The notes under the pieces: model-generated
The model's input: only the letters and a program-made list of their open reading frames with translations
What the model was told of the DNA's origin: nothing
The model's database searches: none
Origin: RYN-230 sp963713815
Lineage (GTDB): Bacteria; Actinomycetota; Actinomycetes; Streptosporangiales; Streptosporangiaceae
Length of the DNA: 64,000 bases
NCBI GenBank assembly: GCA_963713815.1
Contig: CAVQNH010000029.1
Coordinates: 1-64,000 of the forward strand
Reading direction: 5' to 3'
Position numbers and translations under genes: made by a program
Part shown: positions 33,093 to 42,579 of the stretch, piece by piece
How positions within the stretch are numbered: position 1 is the stretch's first letter
How the letters are laid out: every line of letters starts with the position of its first letter

Positions 33093-33632
33093 ATGCGCGC
33101 ATTCCGGCCAGCCGCGGCCCAGGCCGGGCTGACCCTGGCCATCCTCACCGGCCCGGCCCTGGCCTGCGTCCTGATGCTCGTTTCCCCCGCCCAGGCCGGT
33201 TCCTCGCCGGTGGACATCACGCCGAATCCGTCCGCGCCGGGCACCTCCACCACGTTCGCGGTCAACTGCAGTTCGCTGACCGCCGCCGGGAAGGCCACCT
33301 CGGCGACCCTGGCCGGCACCACGCTGGGGCTGAGCGAGCACATCCCGATGCAGCCCGGCACGCACGCCAACGAATTCGTGGCCACGGTGACCCTGCCGGC
33401 CGGCATCAGGGCGGGCACCTACCAGCCCGACATCGACTGCTCCAACGGGGTCACGGCCAGCGCCGTGCTCACCGTGAAGGCAGTTCCCGGTGTCGCCCCC
33501 GCCACCGGCGACGGCACCACCGCGACCGCCACCGATGACCGGCTGACCGCGATCGGCCTCGTGCTGGCCGGCCTCGGCGCGGTGTCGGGGGTCCTGCTCC
33601 TCACCCGGCGCCGGTTCCGCCCCCGCGCCTGA
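33093..33632 (+). CDS. secreted protein with sortase-like cell-wall anchor tail
   Basis: A 179-residue protein not assigned to a named family. The signal peptide is at about residues 1-36 (hydrophobic core LTLAILTGPALACVLMLV, cleavage after AQA). A small beta-rich domain with two cysteines follows. The C-terminus resembles a sorting signal: APATGDG, then a hydrophobic helix (LTAIGLVLAGLGAVSGVLLL) and a basic tail RRRFRPRA. The A-P-A-T-G motif resembles the LAxTG type used by actinobacterial class E sortases. The next gene, 25 bases downstream, is a sortase, so this is its likely substrate. Start ATG 33093 has GGGGGA upstream. Confidence 0.75.
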   Translation: MRAFRPAAAQAGLTLAILTGPALACVLMLVSPAQAGSSPVDITPNPSAPGTSTTFAVNCSSLTAAGKATSATLAGTTLGLSEHIPMQPGTHANEFVATVTLPAGIRAGTYQPDIDCSNGVTASAVLTVKAVPGVAPATGDGTTATATDDRLTAIGLVLAGLGAVSGVLLLTRRRFRPRA

Positions 33633-33657
33633 GCCTGGCCAGCCCGGGCGACCCGCG

Positions 33658-34382
33658 GTGGGCATCCTGCGCAAGCTCTGCGTCGCGCTGATCGCGGCGT
33701 CGATGGCGGCCGGCATCACCCTGGCCTTCGCGGGCCGCCACACGCTGCGCTGGTCGCCGCCGCCGTTCCCGCCGCGCTCGGAGGCGCTCCCGGCGGCGGG
33801 ACTGCCGGCCGCGGGACCGCCGGCGGCAGGGCGGCCCGCGGGATCCCGCGGGGATCGCGGCCTGGCCGCCAGGCCGTGTTGCACCCGGCCCGGGCCGGCA
33901 ACCCGCCGCGGCCGATGGCCCGCTCGGTGCCGCTGGCCCTGGCCATCCCGGCCATCCGGGTCCGGGCGAAGATCATCGCGCTGGGCCTGCGGCCGGACGG
34001 CTCCCCCGCGGTGCCGCCTCTGGCCACCCCGTTCGTCACCAGCTGGTACGACCCCGGGCCCACCCCGGGCGCCCCGGGCGCGGCGGTGATCTTCGGGCAC
34101 GTCGATTCGGCGGCGGTCGGCCCGGCCGTGTTCTACGACCTGGGCCGGCTGCGCACCGGCGACCTGATCGACGTCACGCTGGCGGACCGGCGCACGGCGG
34201 TGTTCCGGGTCTACGGCGCGGGCCTGTACCTGAAGACGGACTTCCCGTCGCTGGGCGTGTACGGGTACACCCGGTGGCCCACGCTGCGGCTGATCACCTG
34301 CGGCGGGGAGTTCGACCGCCGCAGCGGGCAGTACCTGGGCAACGTCGTGGTGTTCGCGGAGTACGTGGGCCAGCGCGGCTGA
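33658..34382 (+). pseudogene. class E/F-type sortase, frame broken between 33730 and 33870
   Basis: The GTG start at 33658 opens a frame with an N-terminal membrane anchor (LCVALIAASMAAGITLAFAG). The catalytic domain is in the frame that is open from about 33790 and starts in earnest at ARSVPLALAIPAIRV. It contains catalytic His in FGHVDS, Cys in LITCGGEF and Arg in DRRSGQYLGN, the sortase triad. The shift lies in a Pro/Ala/Gly linker of low complexity, where an indel is likely. The joined protein of about 240 residues is the size of class E/F sortases. It would anchor surface proteins by transpeptidation outside the membrane; the upstream gene is the obvious substrate. Confidence 0.7.
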
Positions 34383-34412
34383 GCCGGCCGTGCCCGTCCG
34401 GCCCGGCCCCGG

Positions 34413-35714
34413 TCATTCCAGGCCGAGCCCGCGCCGTCCGGTGGCGTTGAGGTCGCTGGCCGCGAACCGGTCGGGCCAGCCGCGCTCGTAGTGCTCTCCG
34501 GGAAAATCAGCCGGGCTGGACCCGGTGCGGAAGGCCTCCCGGACGCTGGCTGAGTACTCGCGGTTCCGGGGACACCACGGGGCGGCCGGGATGTACATCA
34601 CGTTGCCCCATCCCCGCTGGTTACGGACGGGGGCCACGCTGTGGATCAGGTCGCAGTGCCACCAGACCGAGTCGCCCGCCCGGACGTCGGGGATACCGCT
34701 GAGGGCCCGCATGAGGAGCGGGTGCCATCTCTCGCTGGCCGGGAAGACCTGGTTGACCGTGACGCCGCACATGTCGTCCTCGGGCACGTCGGCCAGCAGC
34801 GGCCGCAGCATGAGGCAGGCCATGGCGGCGGGGATCGGGACGGTGTGCAGGACTCCCTGGTCGTGGTCCATATCCGACAGGGCGGTCCAGCCCTGGAAGG
34901 TACGGAAGGCCGAGCACATGGTCGTGCCGGGGTACTGCGGCCCGGCGGTGCGGTAGGCGGCGTCCCACGGGTCGTACTGCTCCACCGTCCCGTCGAAGAG
35001 GTGCCGGAACGCCTTCTGGTACGCCTGGGTCATCCACAGCTCGAGGGTGCCGGGGTCGAGATGGGTCCCGAGCCCGCCCGAGTCGGCACCCGGCGGCCGC
35101 CGCCGGATCCGGTCCGGGTACAGCGCGTCGCGGTCCGGGTCGAACCACGCAGCGCCCTCGGAGTCGTGCTTCCACTGGCGGCTGAGGAACGCCTGCACCC
35201 GGGCCATCCGGTCACTCTGGCGGGCCTGCATCTGGGGAGCGGACCAGTAGACCGGGTAGATCTCCGGCCGGGAGCCCACGGCGGAGAAGAAGTCGTCACC
35301 GGGACCGCGGTAATTCTCGAAGAACGCGTTGCTCTCGACGTAATTAACCAGGTCACTGTCCCAGGCCAGGGCCTGGCCATGGTCGAAGTGCCCGCGGACC
35401 ACGAGGCACCCGCGCCGGCGCAGCTTGGCCAGCGCGTCCGCCGGGACGGCTCCGGCCTCGATATCGGCGTAGTCGATGACCGGCCAGATCGCCTCACCGC
35501 GCTGGCGGGCGGCCAGGATCTCGTCCACCTCGGCGCTGACCCGCTGTTCGGCCACGCTGAACACGTCCTCGACCGTGCGGCCCGAGGCGGCGATGCGGGC
35601 CCGGAGCGCGGCCTTGACCTGCCGGATGGCACCGGGCAGGTCGGCCGGCGCCGATTCCCAGTGCGGAAGCGGGGGAAGTGGCGCGGTGGCCAGGGCGGCG
35701 GGGTGCGCGGACAC
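34413..35714 (-). CDS. DUF1479 (YbiU-like) Fe(II)/2-oxoglutarate-type oxygenase
   Basis: About 433 residues of the YbiU/DUF1479 family. A probable iron facial triad is visible as His-x-Asp in LGTHLDPGTLELW and a distal His in CDLIHSVAP, in a double-stranded beta-helix context. The substrate is unknown in all members I know of. GTG 35714 (VSAHPAAL) is chosen because AAGGAG precedes it by 7 bases; an upstream extension would cross the operator region. It is divergent from a ROK repressor with strong dyads between them, so it is very probably the repressor's target and sugar- or sugar-derivative-responsive. Confidence 0.8.
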   Translation of the reverse strand: MSAHPAALATAPLPPLPHWESAPADLPGAIRQVKAALRARIAASGRTVEDVFSVAEQRVSAEVDEILAARQRGEAIWPVIDYADIEAGAVPADALAKLRRRGCLVVRGHFDHGQALAWDSDLVNYVESNAFFENYRGPGDDFFSAVGSRPEIYPVYWSAPQMQARQSDRMARVQAFLSRQWKHDSEGAAWFDPDRDALYPDRIRRRPPGADSGGLGTHLDPGTLELWMTQAYQKAFRHLFDGTVEQYDPWDAAYRTAGPQYPGTTMCSAFRTFQGWTALSDMDHDQGVLHTVPIPAAMACLMLRPLLADVPEDDMCGVTVNQVFPASERWHPLLMRALSGIPDVRAGDSVWWHCDLIHSVAPVRNQRGWGNVMYIPAAPWCPRNREYSASVREAFRTGSSPADFPGEHYERGWPDRFAASDLNATGRRGLGLE

Positions 35715-35722
35715 GGCAGCTC

Positions 35723-35749
35723 CTTCTAGTAACGTCTTCTTACTAGAAG
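35723..35749. promoter_or_regulatory. ROK repressor operator 1 (perfect 10-bp arms)
   Basis: CTTCTAGTAA-N7-TTACTAGAAG lies just upstream of the DUF1479 ribosome binding site. Perfect arms in an AT-rich patch between divergent genes mark it as an operator; the half-site TTCTAG recurs in operator 2. Confidence 0.7.
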
Positions 35750-35768
35750 ACTTTACGCGTCTGCCACT

Positions 35769-35793
35769 TTCTAGGCAAGACTCCTGACTAGAA
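35769..35793. promoter_or_regulatory. ROK repressor operator 2
   Basis: TTCTAG-N13-CTAGAA repeats the operator 1 half-sites with wider spacing and ends 7 bases before the ROK gene start (35801), consistent with autorepression. Confidence 0.55.
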
Positions 35794-35800
35794 TGGCGCC

Positions 35801-36979
35801 GTGACCCAGGCCGACCCGTCAGCCGCATCGCCCGCGAAGCCCTCGCTGGAGCTGCTGCGTTCGCTGACCGACGAGCACGTGCTCCGGGCGCTGATGCAGG
35901 CCCGCCGGCTGACCCGGGCTGACCTGGCCTCGCGGACGGGGCTGTCGAAGCCGACGGTGGGCGAGAGCGTGCGCCGGCTGACGGCGGCCGGGCTGCTGCT
36001 CGACACCGGGGAACGGACCCCCGGCGGCCGCGGCCGCGGCCGGGTCGGCTCGTACTACGCCCTGGCCGGGAACATCGGCTCGGCGCTCGTGGCCAGCATC
36101 GCCCCGGACGGGGTGGTGGCGGAGTCGGTGGACGCCTTCGGCGACACGGTGGCGGGCGCCCGGGAGGCCATCAGCCGCCCGGCCCGGCCTGCGCAGGCCG
36201 CCGAGGCGCTGCGGGCCGCCGCCGCGCAGGCCCGCCGCGGCGCCGGCCAGGCGGCGCGGCTCGCCGTGGTGAGCGCCGCCGATCCGGTGCAGCGCGGCAG
36301 CGGCCGGCTGGTCCATCTCTCCGACTCCCCGTTCCTGCTCGGGGAACTGAATCCGGCCGAGGTCCTGGCGCCGCAGGTCGAGGGCCCGGTCATCGTCGAC
36401 AATGACGTGAACTGGGCGGCCCGGGCCGAGCGCGAGCACGGCGGCGCCGGCCGCCTGGATGACTTCGCCTATGTCTTCCTGGGCGAAGGGCTGGGCTGCG
36501 CCATCGTCAGCGATGGCGAGGTCAGCCGCGGGCACGCCGGGCTGGCCGGCGAGATCGCGCACCTTATTACGGTCGGCCCGCACGGGCAGGCCACCCGCCT
36601 GATCGAGGTGTTCGGCGAACTCAGGCTGCGCCAGGCCGGCTCGACGGCCATCGACGCCGGCCGCCTGCTCAGCGTGGTGGCCGGCCAGGACGCTCAGGCG
36701 GCGGGCACGCGGCACGCCCTGGGCCAGGCCATCAGCGGGGTCCTCGCGGCCATCGTCGCGCTCGCGGACCCCGGGCTGGTCATCATCGGCGGCTCCTGGG
36801 GCCGCCACCCGGTGGTCATGCAGGCCATCTCGTCAGCCTTCGCCGGCCTCCCCCGGCAGGTGCCCGTCCGGGCCGCCGGGCTCACGGACCAGCCATCCCT
36901 GGCCGGGGCCCGAAGCGACGCGGTCAGGCGGCTGCGGTCGGCCATCGTGGCCGCCGCTCACCCGCGGCGCGCTGGCTGA
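35801..36979 (+). CDS. ROK-family transcriptional regulator
   Basis: 392 residues. The N-terminal MarR-like winged helix (HVLRALMQARRLTRADLASRTGLSKPTVGESVRR) is joined to a sugar-kinase-like ROK domain with VIVDNDVNWAARAE and a LGEGLGCAIVSDGEVSRGHAGLAGE phosphate-loop region. The cysteine-rich zinc motif normally following the GHAGLAGE segment in ROK proteins is absent, and ATP-site glycines are partly lost, so it is a ligand-sensing repressor rather than a kinase. The GTG start is at 35801. It shares a control region with the divergent DUF1479 gene and probably represses both until a sugar-like ligand binds. Confidence 0.88.
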   Translation: MTQADPSAASPAKPSLELLRSLTDEHVLRALMQARRLTRADLASRTGLSKPTVGESVRRLTAAGLLLDTGERTPGGRGRGRVGSYYALAGNIGSALVASIAPDGVVAESVDAFGDTVAGAREAISRPARPAQAAEALRAAAAQARRGAGQAARLAVVSAADPVQRGSGRLVHLSDSPFLLGELNPAEVLAPQVEGPVIVDNDVNWAARAEREHGGAGRLDDFAYVFLGEGLGCAIVSDGEVSRGHAGLAGEIAHLITVGPHGQATRLIEVFGELRLRQAGSTAIDAGRLLSVVAGQDAQAAGTRHALGQAISGVLAAIVALADPGLVIIGGSWGRHPVVMQAISSAFAGLPRQVPVRAAGLTDQPSLAGARSDAVRRLRSAIVAAAHPRRAG

Positions 36980-36982
36980 CGG

Positions 36983-37918
36983 TCACTCGAGGAAGCCGCG
37001 GAGCAGGGCGGCGGTGCCGTCCAGGTGCTCGGCCACGGCCCGCTGGGCCCGCCGCGTGTCGCCGTCGAGGATCGCCTCCACGATCGCGGTGTGCTGGACC
37101 GCGGTGTGGTCGATGTTCCGCTGCAGCAGCGGGATCGCGTTCAGCAGGTCATTGAGGCGGACCCGGGCGTCCGCGCAGGCCGCCGCGAGGAGGCTGGACC
37201 CGGTGAGCTCCGCGAGGGACAGGTGGAACAGGGTGTCCATCCGGCGGTAGTCCTCGGGGCACGCCTGGTTCACCGCGGCGAGCCGGGCCCGGAGCACCTC
37301 ACGGACCCGCTCCGCCGCGGCCCCGCGGGCATCCCCGCCGGGCCCGCCGCGCTGGGCCAGGATCTGGGCCGCGCCGGTCTCCACCGCCATCCGGAAGGTC
37401 AGCGCGTCGTTGATCTGGTCGGCGTCCTCGGCCGCGATCCGCTGCAGCTCCACGTGGCTCGGCGCGGGCGGGGTGTAGGTGACGAACGTGCCCCCGAACC
37501 GGCCCCGCCGCGACTCCACGTACCCCGCGGCCCGGAGGTCCCCGATGGCCTCGCGCAGGGTGATCCGGCTGACGCCGAGCAGGGCCGCGAGCTCGCGCTC
37601 GGCGGGGAACCGCTCCCCCGGCCCGACCACGCCCAGCTTGATGACGGCCAGCAGCCGCTCGACGGTCTCCTCGAACGCGTTCTGCAGCCGGACCGGGCCG
37701 AGAACGGCGGCCAGGTCGACCCCGGCCGCCGGGGTGGCCGGGCCTGCGGCGGATGACGGGCCGCCGGGTCCGGCGGCGGCCGCCGCGGGACCGCCATCGG
37801 CCAGGCCAGGACCGCCGGCCACCGCCGGGGCCGGGGCCGAGCCCCTGGCCCGGGAAAGTCGGCTGGTACGGCGCGGAAATCCGGGTCTGGGTCTTGACAT
37901 CCGCCGCTCACTATCCAT
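36983..37918 (-). CDS. FadR-type GntR transcriptional regulator
   Basis: About 311 residues. After a 65-residue Ala/Gly/Pro-rich extension comes a GntR winged helix (RFPAERELAALLGVSRITLREAIGDLRAAGYV) and an all-helical FCD domain. Metal-ligand type residues include DTLFHLSLAELTG, HTAVQHTAIVEAI and AVAEHLDG. FCD regulators bind small carboxylates or amino-acid-like ligands. The start codon choice (ATG 37918, or ATG 37897) is uncertain; the predicted operator overlaps it, which implies autoregulation. It is divergent from the permease/ligase cluster and is its likely regulator. Confidence 0.87.
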   Translation of the reverse strand: MDSERRMSRPRPGFPRRTSRLSRARGSAPAPAVAGGPGLADGGPAAAAAGPGGPSSAAGPATPAAGVDLAAVLGPVRLQNAFEETVERLLAVIKLGVVGPGERFPAERELAALLGVSRITLREAIGDLRAAGYVESRRGRFGGTFVTYTPPAPSHVELQRIAAEDADQINDALTFRMAVETGAAQILAQRGGPGGDARGAAAERVREVLRARLAAVNQACPEDYRRMDTLFHLSLAELTGSSLLAAACADARVRLNDLLNAIPLLQRNIDHTAVQHTAIVEAILDGDTRRAQRAVAEHLDGTAALLRGFLE

Positions 37919-37919
37919 C

Positions 37920-37941
37920 AATGGTCTGATATTAAACCATT
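37920..37941. promoter_or_regulatory. operator dyad for the FadR-type regulator
   Basis: AATGGT-N10-ACCATT has perfect 6-bp arms in an AT-rich stretch at the regulator start and 116 bases before the divergent permease gene. The TGGT...ACCA core is typical of FadR-subfamily sites. Confidence 0.6.
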
Positions 37942-38056
37942 CGCTTTCTCCGGTGGCAGATCAGGGTTCGCTCCGCTCCCGGCCTCTACGGTTTCCGGTC
38001 CCCAAAAGCCCAGCTAACAGGCCCAGCAGCGGGCCCCGTCAGATTCAGGAGCAGTC

Positions 38057-39587
38057 ATGGCGGTCAACGAGCAAGCGGCACCGCTCAGCGAGGACGAGCA
38101 AGCCCTGCACCAGATGGGCTACGCGCAGGAACTACGGCGGCGGATGTCCGGGTTCTCCAACTTCGCCGTCTCGTTCACGATCATCTCGATCCTGTCCGGC
38201 TGCCTCACCCTGTACGGGTTCGGCATGGCCACCGGCGGCCCGGCCGTCATCGTCTGGGGCTGGCTGGGCGTCGGCGTCATGACCCTGTTCGTCGGCCTGG
38301 CCATGGCCGAGGTCTGCTCCAGCTACCCGACCGCGGGCGGCCTGTACTACTGGTCAGCCAAGCTGGCGCCGCGGCACGGTCCGGCCTGGTCCTGGTTCAC
38401 CGGCTGGTTCAACTTCCTCGGCCAGGTCGCGGTGACCGCGGGCATCGACTTCGGCGCGGCGTTCTTCATCAACGCGTTCGGCGCGCTGGTGTGGGGCTGG
38501 AGCACCGCGCACTCGGTGACGATCCTGATCTACGCGATCGTGCTGCTGGTCCACGGCCTGCTGAACCAGTTCGGCATCCGGCTGGTCGCGCTGCTGAACG
38601 ACGTCAGCGTGTGGTGGCACATCGTCGGCGTGCTGCTCATCGTCGCGGTGCTGGTCTTCGTGCCGTCGCACCACCAGTCGGCCAGCTTCGTGTTCGGGCA
38701 CTTCGTCAACGACACCGGGCTGCACGTCTCCCCGATCTACATCGTGCTGATCGGCCTGCTGCTGGCCCAGTACACGTTCACGGGCTACGACGCCTCCGCG
38801 CACATGACCGAGGAGACGCACAGCGCCGCCCGCAGCGGCCCGCGCGGCATCGTGATGTCGATCCTCGTCTCGCTGGTCGCGGGCTGGGTGCTGCTGATCG
38901 GGATCACCTTCGCCATCCAGCACTACGAGGCGGAGCGCACCTCGGCCATCGGCGTGCCGCCCGCGCAGATCTTCATCGACGCCGCCGGGTCGGCCTGGGC
39001 CAAGTTCCTGCTGCTGGTCGTGATCGGCGCCCAGCTGTTCTGCGGCATGTCGTCGGTCACCGCCAACTCCCGGATGATCTACGCGTTCTCCCGGGACGGC
39101 GCCCTGCCGGGCTCCCGGGTTCTGGCACAAGGTGAACAAGCGGACCAGGACGCCTACCAACGCCATCTGGCTGGCCGCGGCCGGTGCCCTCATTCTCGGG
39201 CTGCCGTACCTGTGGAACGCCACCGCCTACGCGGCGGTCACCTCCATCGCGGTCATCGGCCTCTACATCGCCTACGTGATCCCGACCTTCCTGCGGCTGC
39301 GCCAGGGCACCAACTTCCAGCGCGGCCCCTGGCACCTGGGCCGGTGGAGCAAGCCGGTCGGCATTATCGCGGTGACCTGGGTGGTGATCATCACGATCCT
39401 GTTCATGCTGCCGCAGGTCGGCCCGATCACCTGGACCACGTTCAACTACGCGGTGTTCGCCGTCGTCGCGGTGATCGGCTTCGCCGGCATCTACTGGCTG
39501 GCCTCCGCGCGGAACTGGTTCACCGGCCCGCGGGTCCAGGGCAGCGCGGAGGAACTGGCCGCGATCGAGCAGGAACTGGCCAGCTGA
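38057..39587 (+). pseudogene. APC-family amino acid/amine permease, frame broken near 39118
   Basis: The start ATG 38057 follows GGAGCAG. The first frame encodes about 10 membrane segments, from FSNFAVSFTIISILSGC through MSSVTANSRMIYAFSRDGALPGSR. At CCCGGG (39115-39119) one extra base breaks the frame. It then continues FWHKVNKRTRTPTNAIW to the stop at 39587 with the last two or three membrane segments. The intact protein of about 509 residues belongs to the APC/ACT group with eukaryotic-type GABA and choline permeases. With the ligase, aldehyde dehydrogenase and PuuD-like hydrolase downstream, it most likely imports a polyamine, GABA or related amine. Confidence 0.75.
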
Positions 39588-39710
39588 CGCCGCGGCGTCC
39601 CCGGCGCCACCTATTCATCACCGCCGGGCCGGGGTGCCCCCTGGCCCGGCGGACTGGATCAGGCAGCACCGGGTAGCACGTAGGCAGACCGACCCTCGGA
39701 CTGGAGGCCC

Positions 39711-41102
39711 ATGGAGAAGCAGCGCGGTGCGACCCCGCACACCCGCCGCCGCGGGATGCTCACCCTCGAGCAGCTCCGCGTGGAGGTGAGCGAAGGCAAT
39801 ATCGACACGGTTGTCGTCGCCTTCACCGACATGCAGGGACGCCTGCAGGGCAAGCGGCTCGCCGCCGACTTCTTCCTCGACGACGTGGTGGGCAGCGTCA
39901 TCGAGGGCTGCAACTACCTGCTCGCGGTGGACGTGGAGATGAACACCGTGGACGGGTACGCGATGTCGTCCTGGCAGACCGGCTACGGCGACTTCGTGAT
40001 GGCGCCGGACATGAGCACGCTGCGCCGGGTGCCCTGGCAGGAAGCCACCGCGATGGTCATCGCCGACCTCACCTGGCACGACGGCTCACCCGTGGTGGCC
40101 TCGCCCAGGCAGATCCTGAAGGCCCAGACCGACCGGCTCGCCGAGCGCGGCCTGCAGGCCATGGCCGGCACCGAGCTGGAGTTCGTGGTCTACGCCGACT
40201 CCTACACTGCCGCGCAGGCCGCCGGGTACCGCGGCCTCACCCCGGCCAACTCCTACAACGTCGACTACTCGATCCTGGGCACCGCGCGGATCGAGCCGCT
40301 GCTGCGCAAGCTCCGCAACGGCATGGCCGGGGCGGGCCTGCAGGTGGAGTCGGCCAAGGGCGAGTGCAACCTGGGCCAGCACGAGATCGCCTTCCGGTAC
40401 GCCGAGGCCGTGACCACGTGCGACAACCACTCCATCTACAAGACCGGGTCCAAGGAGATCGCCGACGCGGACGGCATGAGCATCACGTTCATGGCCAAGC
40501 CCAACGCCCGGGAAGGCAACTCCTGCCACATTCACCTGTCGGTCCGTAAGGCCGACGGCACCCCGGTGATGGCCGGGGACGGGCCGCACGGCCTGTCCGC
40601 CTTCGGCGAGCACTTCATCGCGGGCCAGCTCGCGATGCTGTCCGAGCTGGTGCTGTGGCACGCGCCGAACATCAACTCCTACAAGCGCTACGTGCCGGGC
40701 AGCTTCGCGCCGACCGCGGTCCGGTGGGGCGTGGACAACCGGACCTGCGCGATGCGGCTGGTCGGCCACGGCGCCGGGCTGCGGGTGGAGAACCGGGTCC
40801 CCGGCGGCGACGTGAACCCGTACCTGGCCGTCGCGGCCATGATCGCCGCCGGGCTGCACGGCGTGGACCGGGAGCTGCCGCTGGAGGAGGCGTTCGAGGG
40901 GAACGCCTACACGGCCGAGGGCAGCCGGGTGCCCTCCACGCTGCGCGACGCGCTGGATCTGTGGCTCAAGAGTGAGCTGGCCCGTGAGGCGTTCGGCAGC
41001 GATGTGGTGGAGCACTATGCCAACGCGGCCCGGGTGGAGATCACGGCGTTCGACGCCGCGGTCACCGACTGGGAACTGCAGCGCGGCTTCGAGCGGATGT
41101 AG
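39711..41102 (+). CDS. glutamine-synthetase-like gamma-glutamyl-amine ligase (GlnA3/PuuA type)
   Basis: 463 residues of the glutamine synthetase fold: N-terminal beta-grasp (DTVVVAFTDMQGRLQGKR), metal-site GTELEFVVYAD, AKGECNLGQHEIAFRYA, and ATP/glutamate region GNSCHIHLSV. Members outside true GlnA attach glutamate to amines such as putrescine, spermidine or ethanolamine (PuuA, Streptomyces GlnA3 and GlnA4). The adenylylation loop and C-terminal Tyr of GlnA are not evident. The neighbouring permease, aldehyde dehydrogenase and gamma-glutamyl hydrolase complete a Puu-like route, which supports this assignment over ammonia assimilation. ATG 39711 has CTGGAGG upstream. Confidence 0.85.
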   Translation: MEKQRGATPHTRRRGMLTLEQLRVEVSEGNIDTVVVAFTDMQGRLQGKRLAADFFLDDVVGSVIEGCNYLLAVDVEMNTVDGYAMSSWQTGYGDFVMAPDMSTLRRVPWQEATAMVIADLTWHDGSPVVASPRQILKAQTDRLAERGLQAMAGTELEFVVYADSYTAAQAAGYRGLTPANSYNVDYSILGTARIEPLLRKLRNGMAGAGLQVESAKGECNLGQHEIAFRYAEAVTTCDNHSIYKTGSKEIADADGMSITFMAKPNAREGNSCHIHLSVRKADGTPVMAGDGPHGLSAFGEHFIAGQLAMLSELVLWHAPNINSYKRYVPGSFAPTAVRWGVDNRTCAMRLVGHGAGLRVENRVPGGDVNPYLAVAAMIAAGLHGVDRELPLEEAFEGNAYTAEGSRVPSTLRDALDLWLKSELAREAFGSDVVEHYANAARVEITAFDAAVTDWELQRGFERM

Positions 41103-41159
41103 CCGGGCCGGAACCACGGGCCAGGGTACGGCCACGCGAGCGAGGAGGCTGGAGCAGGC

Positions 41160-42521
41160 ATGTCTACGTTCACGGTTGTGAACCCGGCCACCGAGGAGAC
41201 GGTGGCCGCGGTGCCGTCGTGCTCGGCGGAGCAGGCTGACGAGGCCATCGCCCGGGCGGCCGCGGCGCAGGCCGCCTGGCGGGCGGTGACCCCGGGCGAC
41301 CGGGCCATGCTGCTGCGCCGCTTCGCCGAGGTGGTGGACAGCCACCTCGAGGAGCTCGCCCAGCTGGAGGTGGCCTGCTCGGGCCACCCGGTCGGCCAGG
41401 CCCGCTGGGAGGCGGGCAACGTCCGCGACGTGCTGCGCTACTACTCTGCCGCCCCGGAGCGGCTCACCGGCCAGCAGATCCCGGTGCCGGGCGGCCTGGA
41501 CGTCACGTTCAAGGAGCCGGTCGGCATCGTCGGGCTGATCGTGCCGTGGAACTTCCCCATGCCGATCCTGGGCTGGGGGCTGGCGCCCGCCCTGGCCGCC
41601 GGGAACCCCGTGATCGCCAAGCCCGCGGAGCGCACCCCGCTTACCGCGATCCGGATCGGCGAGCTGGCCCTGGAGGCCGGCCTGCCCGAAGGCGTCTTCC
41701 AGGTGCTGCCGGGCAAGGGGTCGGTCGTGGGCCAGCGGCTGGTGGACCACGAACTGGTCCGCAAGATCGTCTTCACCGGGTCGACCGAGGTGGGCAGCAA
41801 GCTGATGGCCGACTGCGCCCGGCAGGTGAAGCGGGTCACCCTGGAACTGGGCGGCAAGAGCGCCAATATCGTGTTCGCCGACGCCGACCTGGAACGGGCG
41901 GCGGCCACCGCGCCGTACGCCGTGTTCGACAACGCCGGGCAGGACTGCTGCGCACGGTCCCGGATCCTGGTCCAGCGCAGTGTGTTCGACCGGTTCATGG
42001 AGCTCCTGGAGCCGGCGGTGAAGGGCGTGGTAGTGGGAGATCCCGCGGACTCCGCCACCGAGATGGGCCCGCTGATCACGGCCGAGCACCGCGCCCGGGT
42101 CGCCTCGTACGTCCCGGCGGACGCCCCGGTGGCGTTCCGCGGCAGCGCCCCGGCGGGCCCGGGTTTCTGGTTCCCGCCCACCGTCCTCGCCCCGGTGGCC
42201 GCGGACGACCCCGCGTTCACCGAGGAGGTGTTCGGGCCCGTCGTGGCCGTCGTCCCGGTCGAGGACGAGGCGGAGGCCATCGCGGTCGCGAACGACACCC
42301 CGTACGGGCTGTCCGGGTCCATCTGGACCGGGAACATCGGGCGGGCGCTGCGGGTGGCCCGGGCGGTGGAGACCGGCAACCTGTCGGTGAACTCGCACGC
42401 CTCGGTCCGGTACTGGACCCCGTTCGGCGGGTTCAAGCAGTCGGGGCTGGGCCGCGAGCTCGGGCCGGACGCGCTGGACGCGTTCACCGAAGTCAAGAAC
42501 GTGTTCATCGCGACGGACTAG
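41160..42521 (+). CDS. NAD(P)-dependent aldehyde dehydrogenase (PuuC-like)
   Basis: 453 residues of the ALDH superfamily with catalytic Cys in NAGQDCCARSR, general base Glu in LELGGKSANIVF, Asn in IVPWNFPMP and the C-terminal GFKQSGLGRELG. By position it should oxidise gamma-glutamyl-gamma-aminobutyraldehyde or a similar aminoaldehyde. A dedicated amine oxidase (PuuB) was not found in the cluster, so the amine oxidation step is missing or done elsewhere. It follows the ligase by 57 bases. Confidence 0.9.
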   Translation: MSTFTVVNPATEETVAAVPSCSAEQADEAIARAAAAQAAWRAVTPGDRAMLLRRFAEVVDSHLEELAQLEVACSGHPVGQARWEAGNVRDVLRYYSAAPERLTGQQIPVPGGLDVTFKEPVGIVGLIVPWNFPMPILGWGLAPALAAGNPVIAKPAERTPLTAIRIGELALEAGLPEGVFQVLPGKGSVVGQRLVDHELVRKIVFTGSTEVGSKLMADCARQVKRVTLELGGKSANIVFADADLERAAATAPYAVFDNAGQDCCARSRILVQRSVFDRFMELLEPAVKGVVVGDPADSATEMGPLITAEHRARVASYVPADAPVAFRGSAPAGPGFWFPPTVLAPVAADDPAFTEEVFGPVVAVVPVEDEAEAIAVANDTPYGLSGSIWTGNIGRALRVARAVETGNLSVNSHASVRYWTPFGGFKQSGLGRELGPDALDAFTEVKNVFIATD

Positions 42522-42579
42522 CACAGCCCGCCGGCCCGGGTACGCCCGGATCAGCACAGAGGAAGGACAGGGCACGCAC

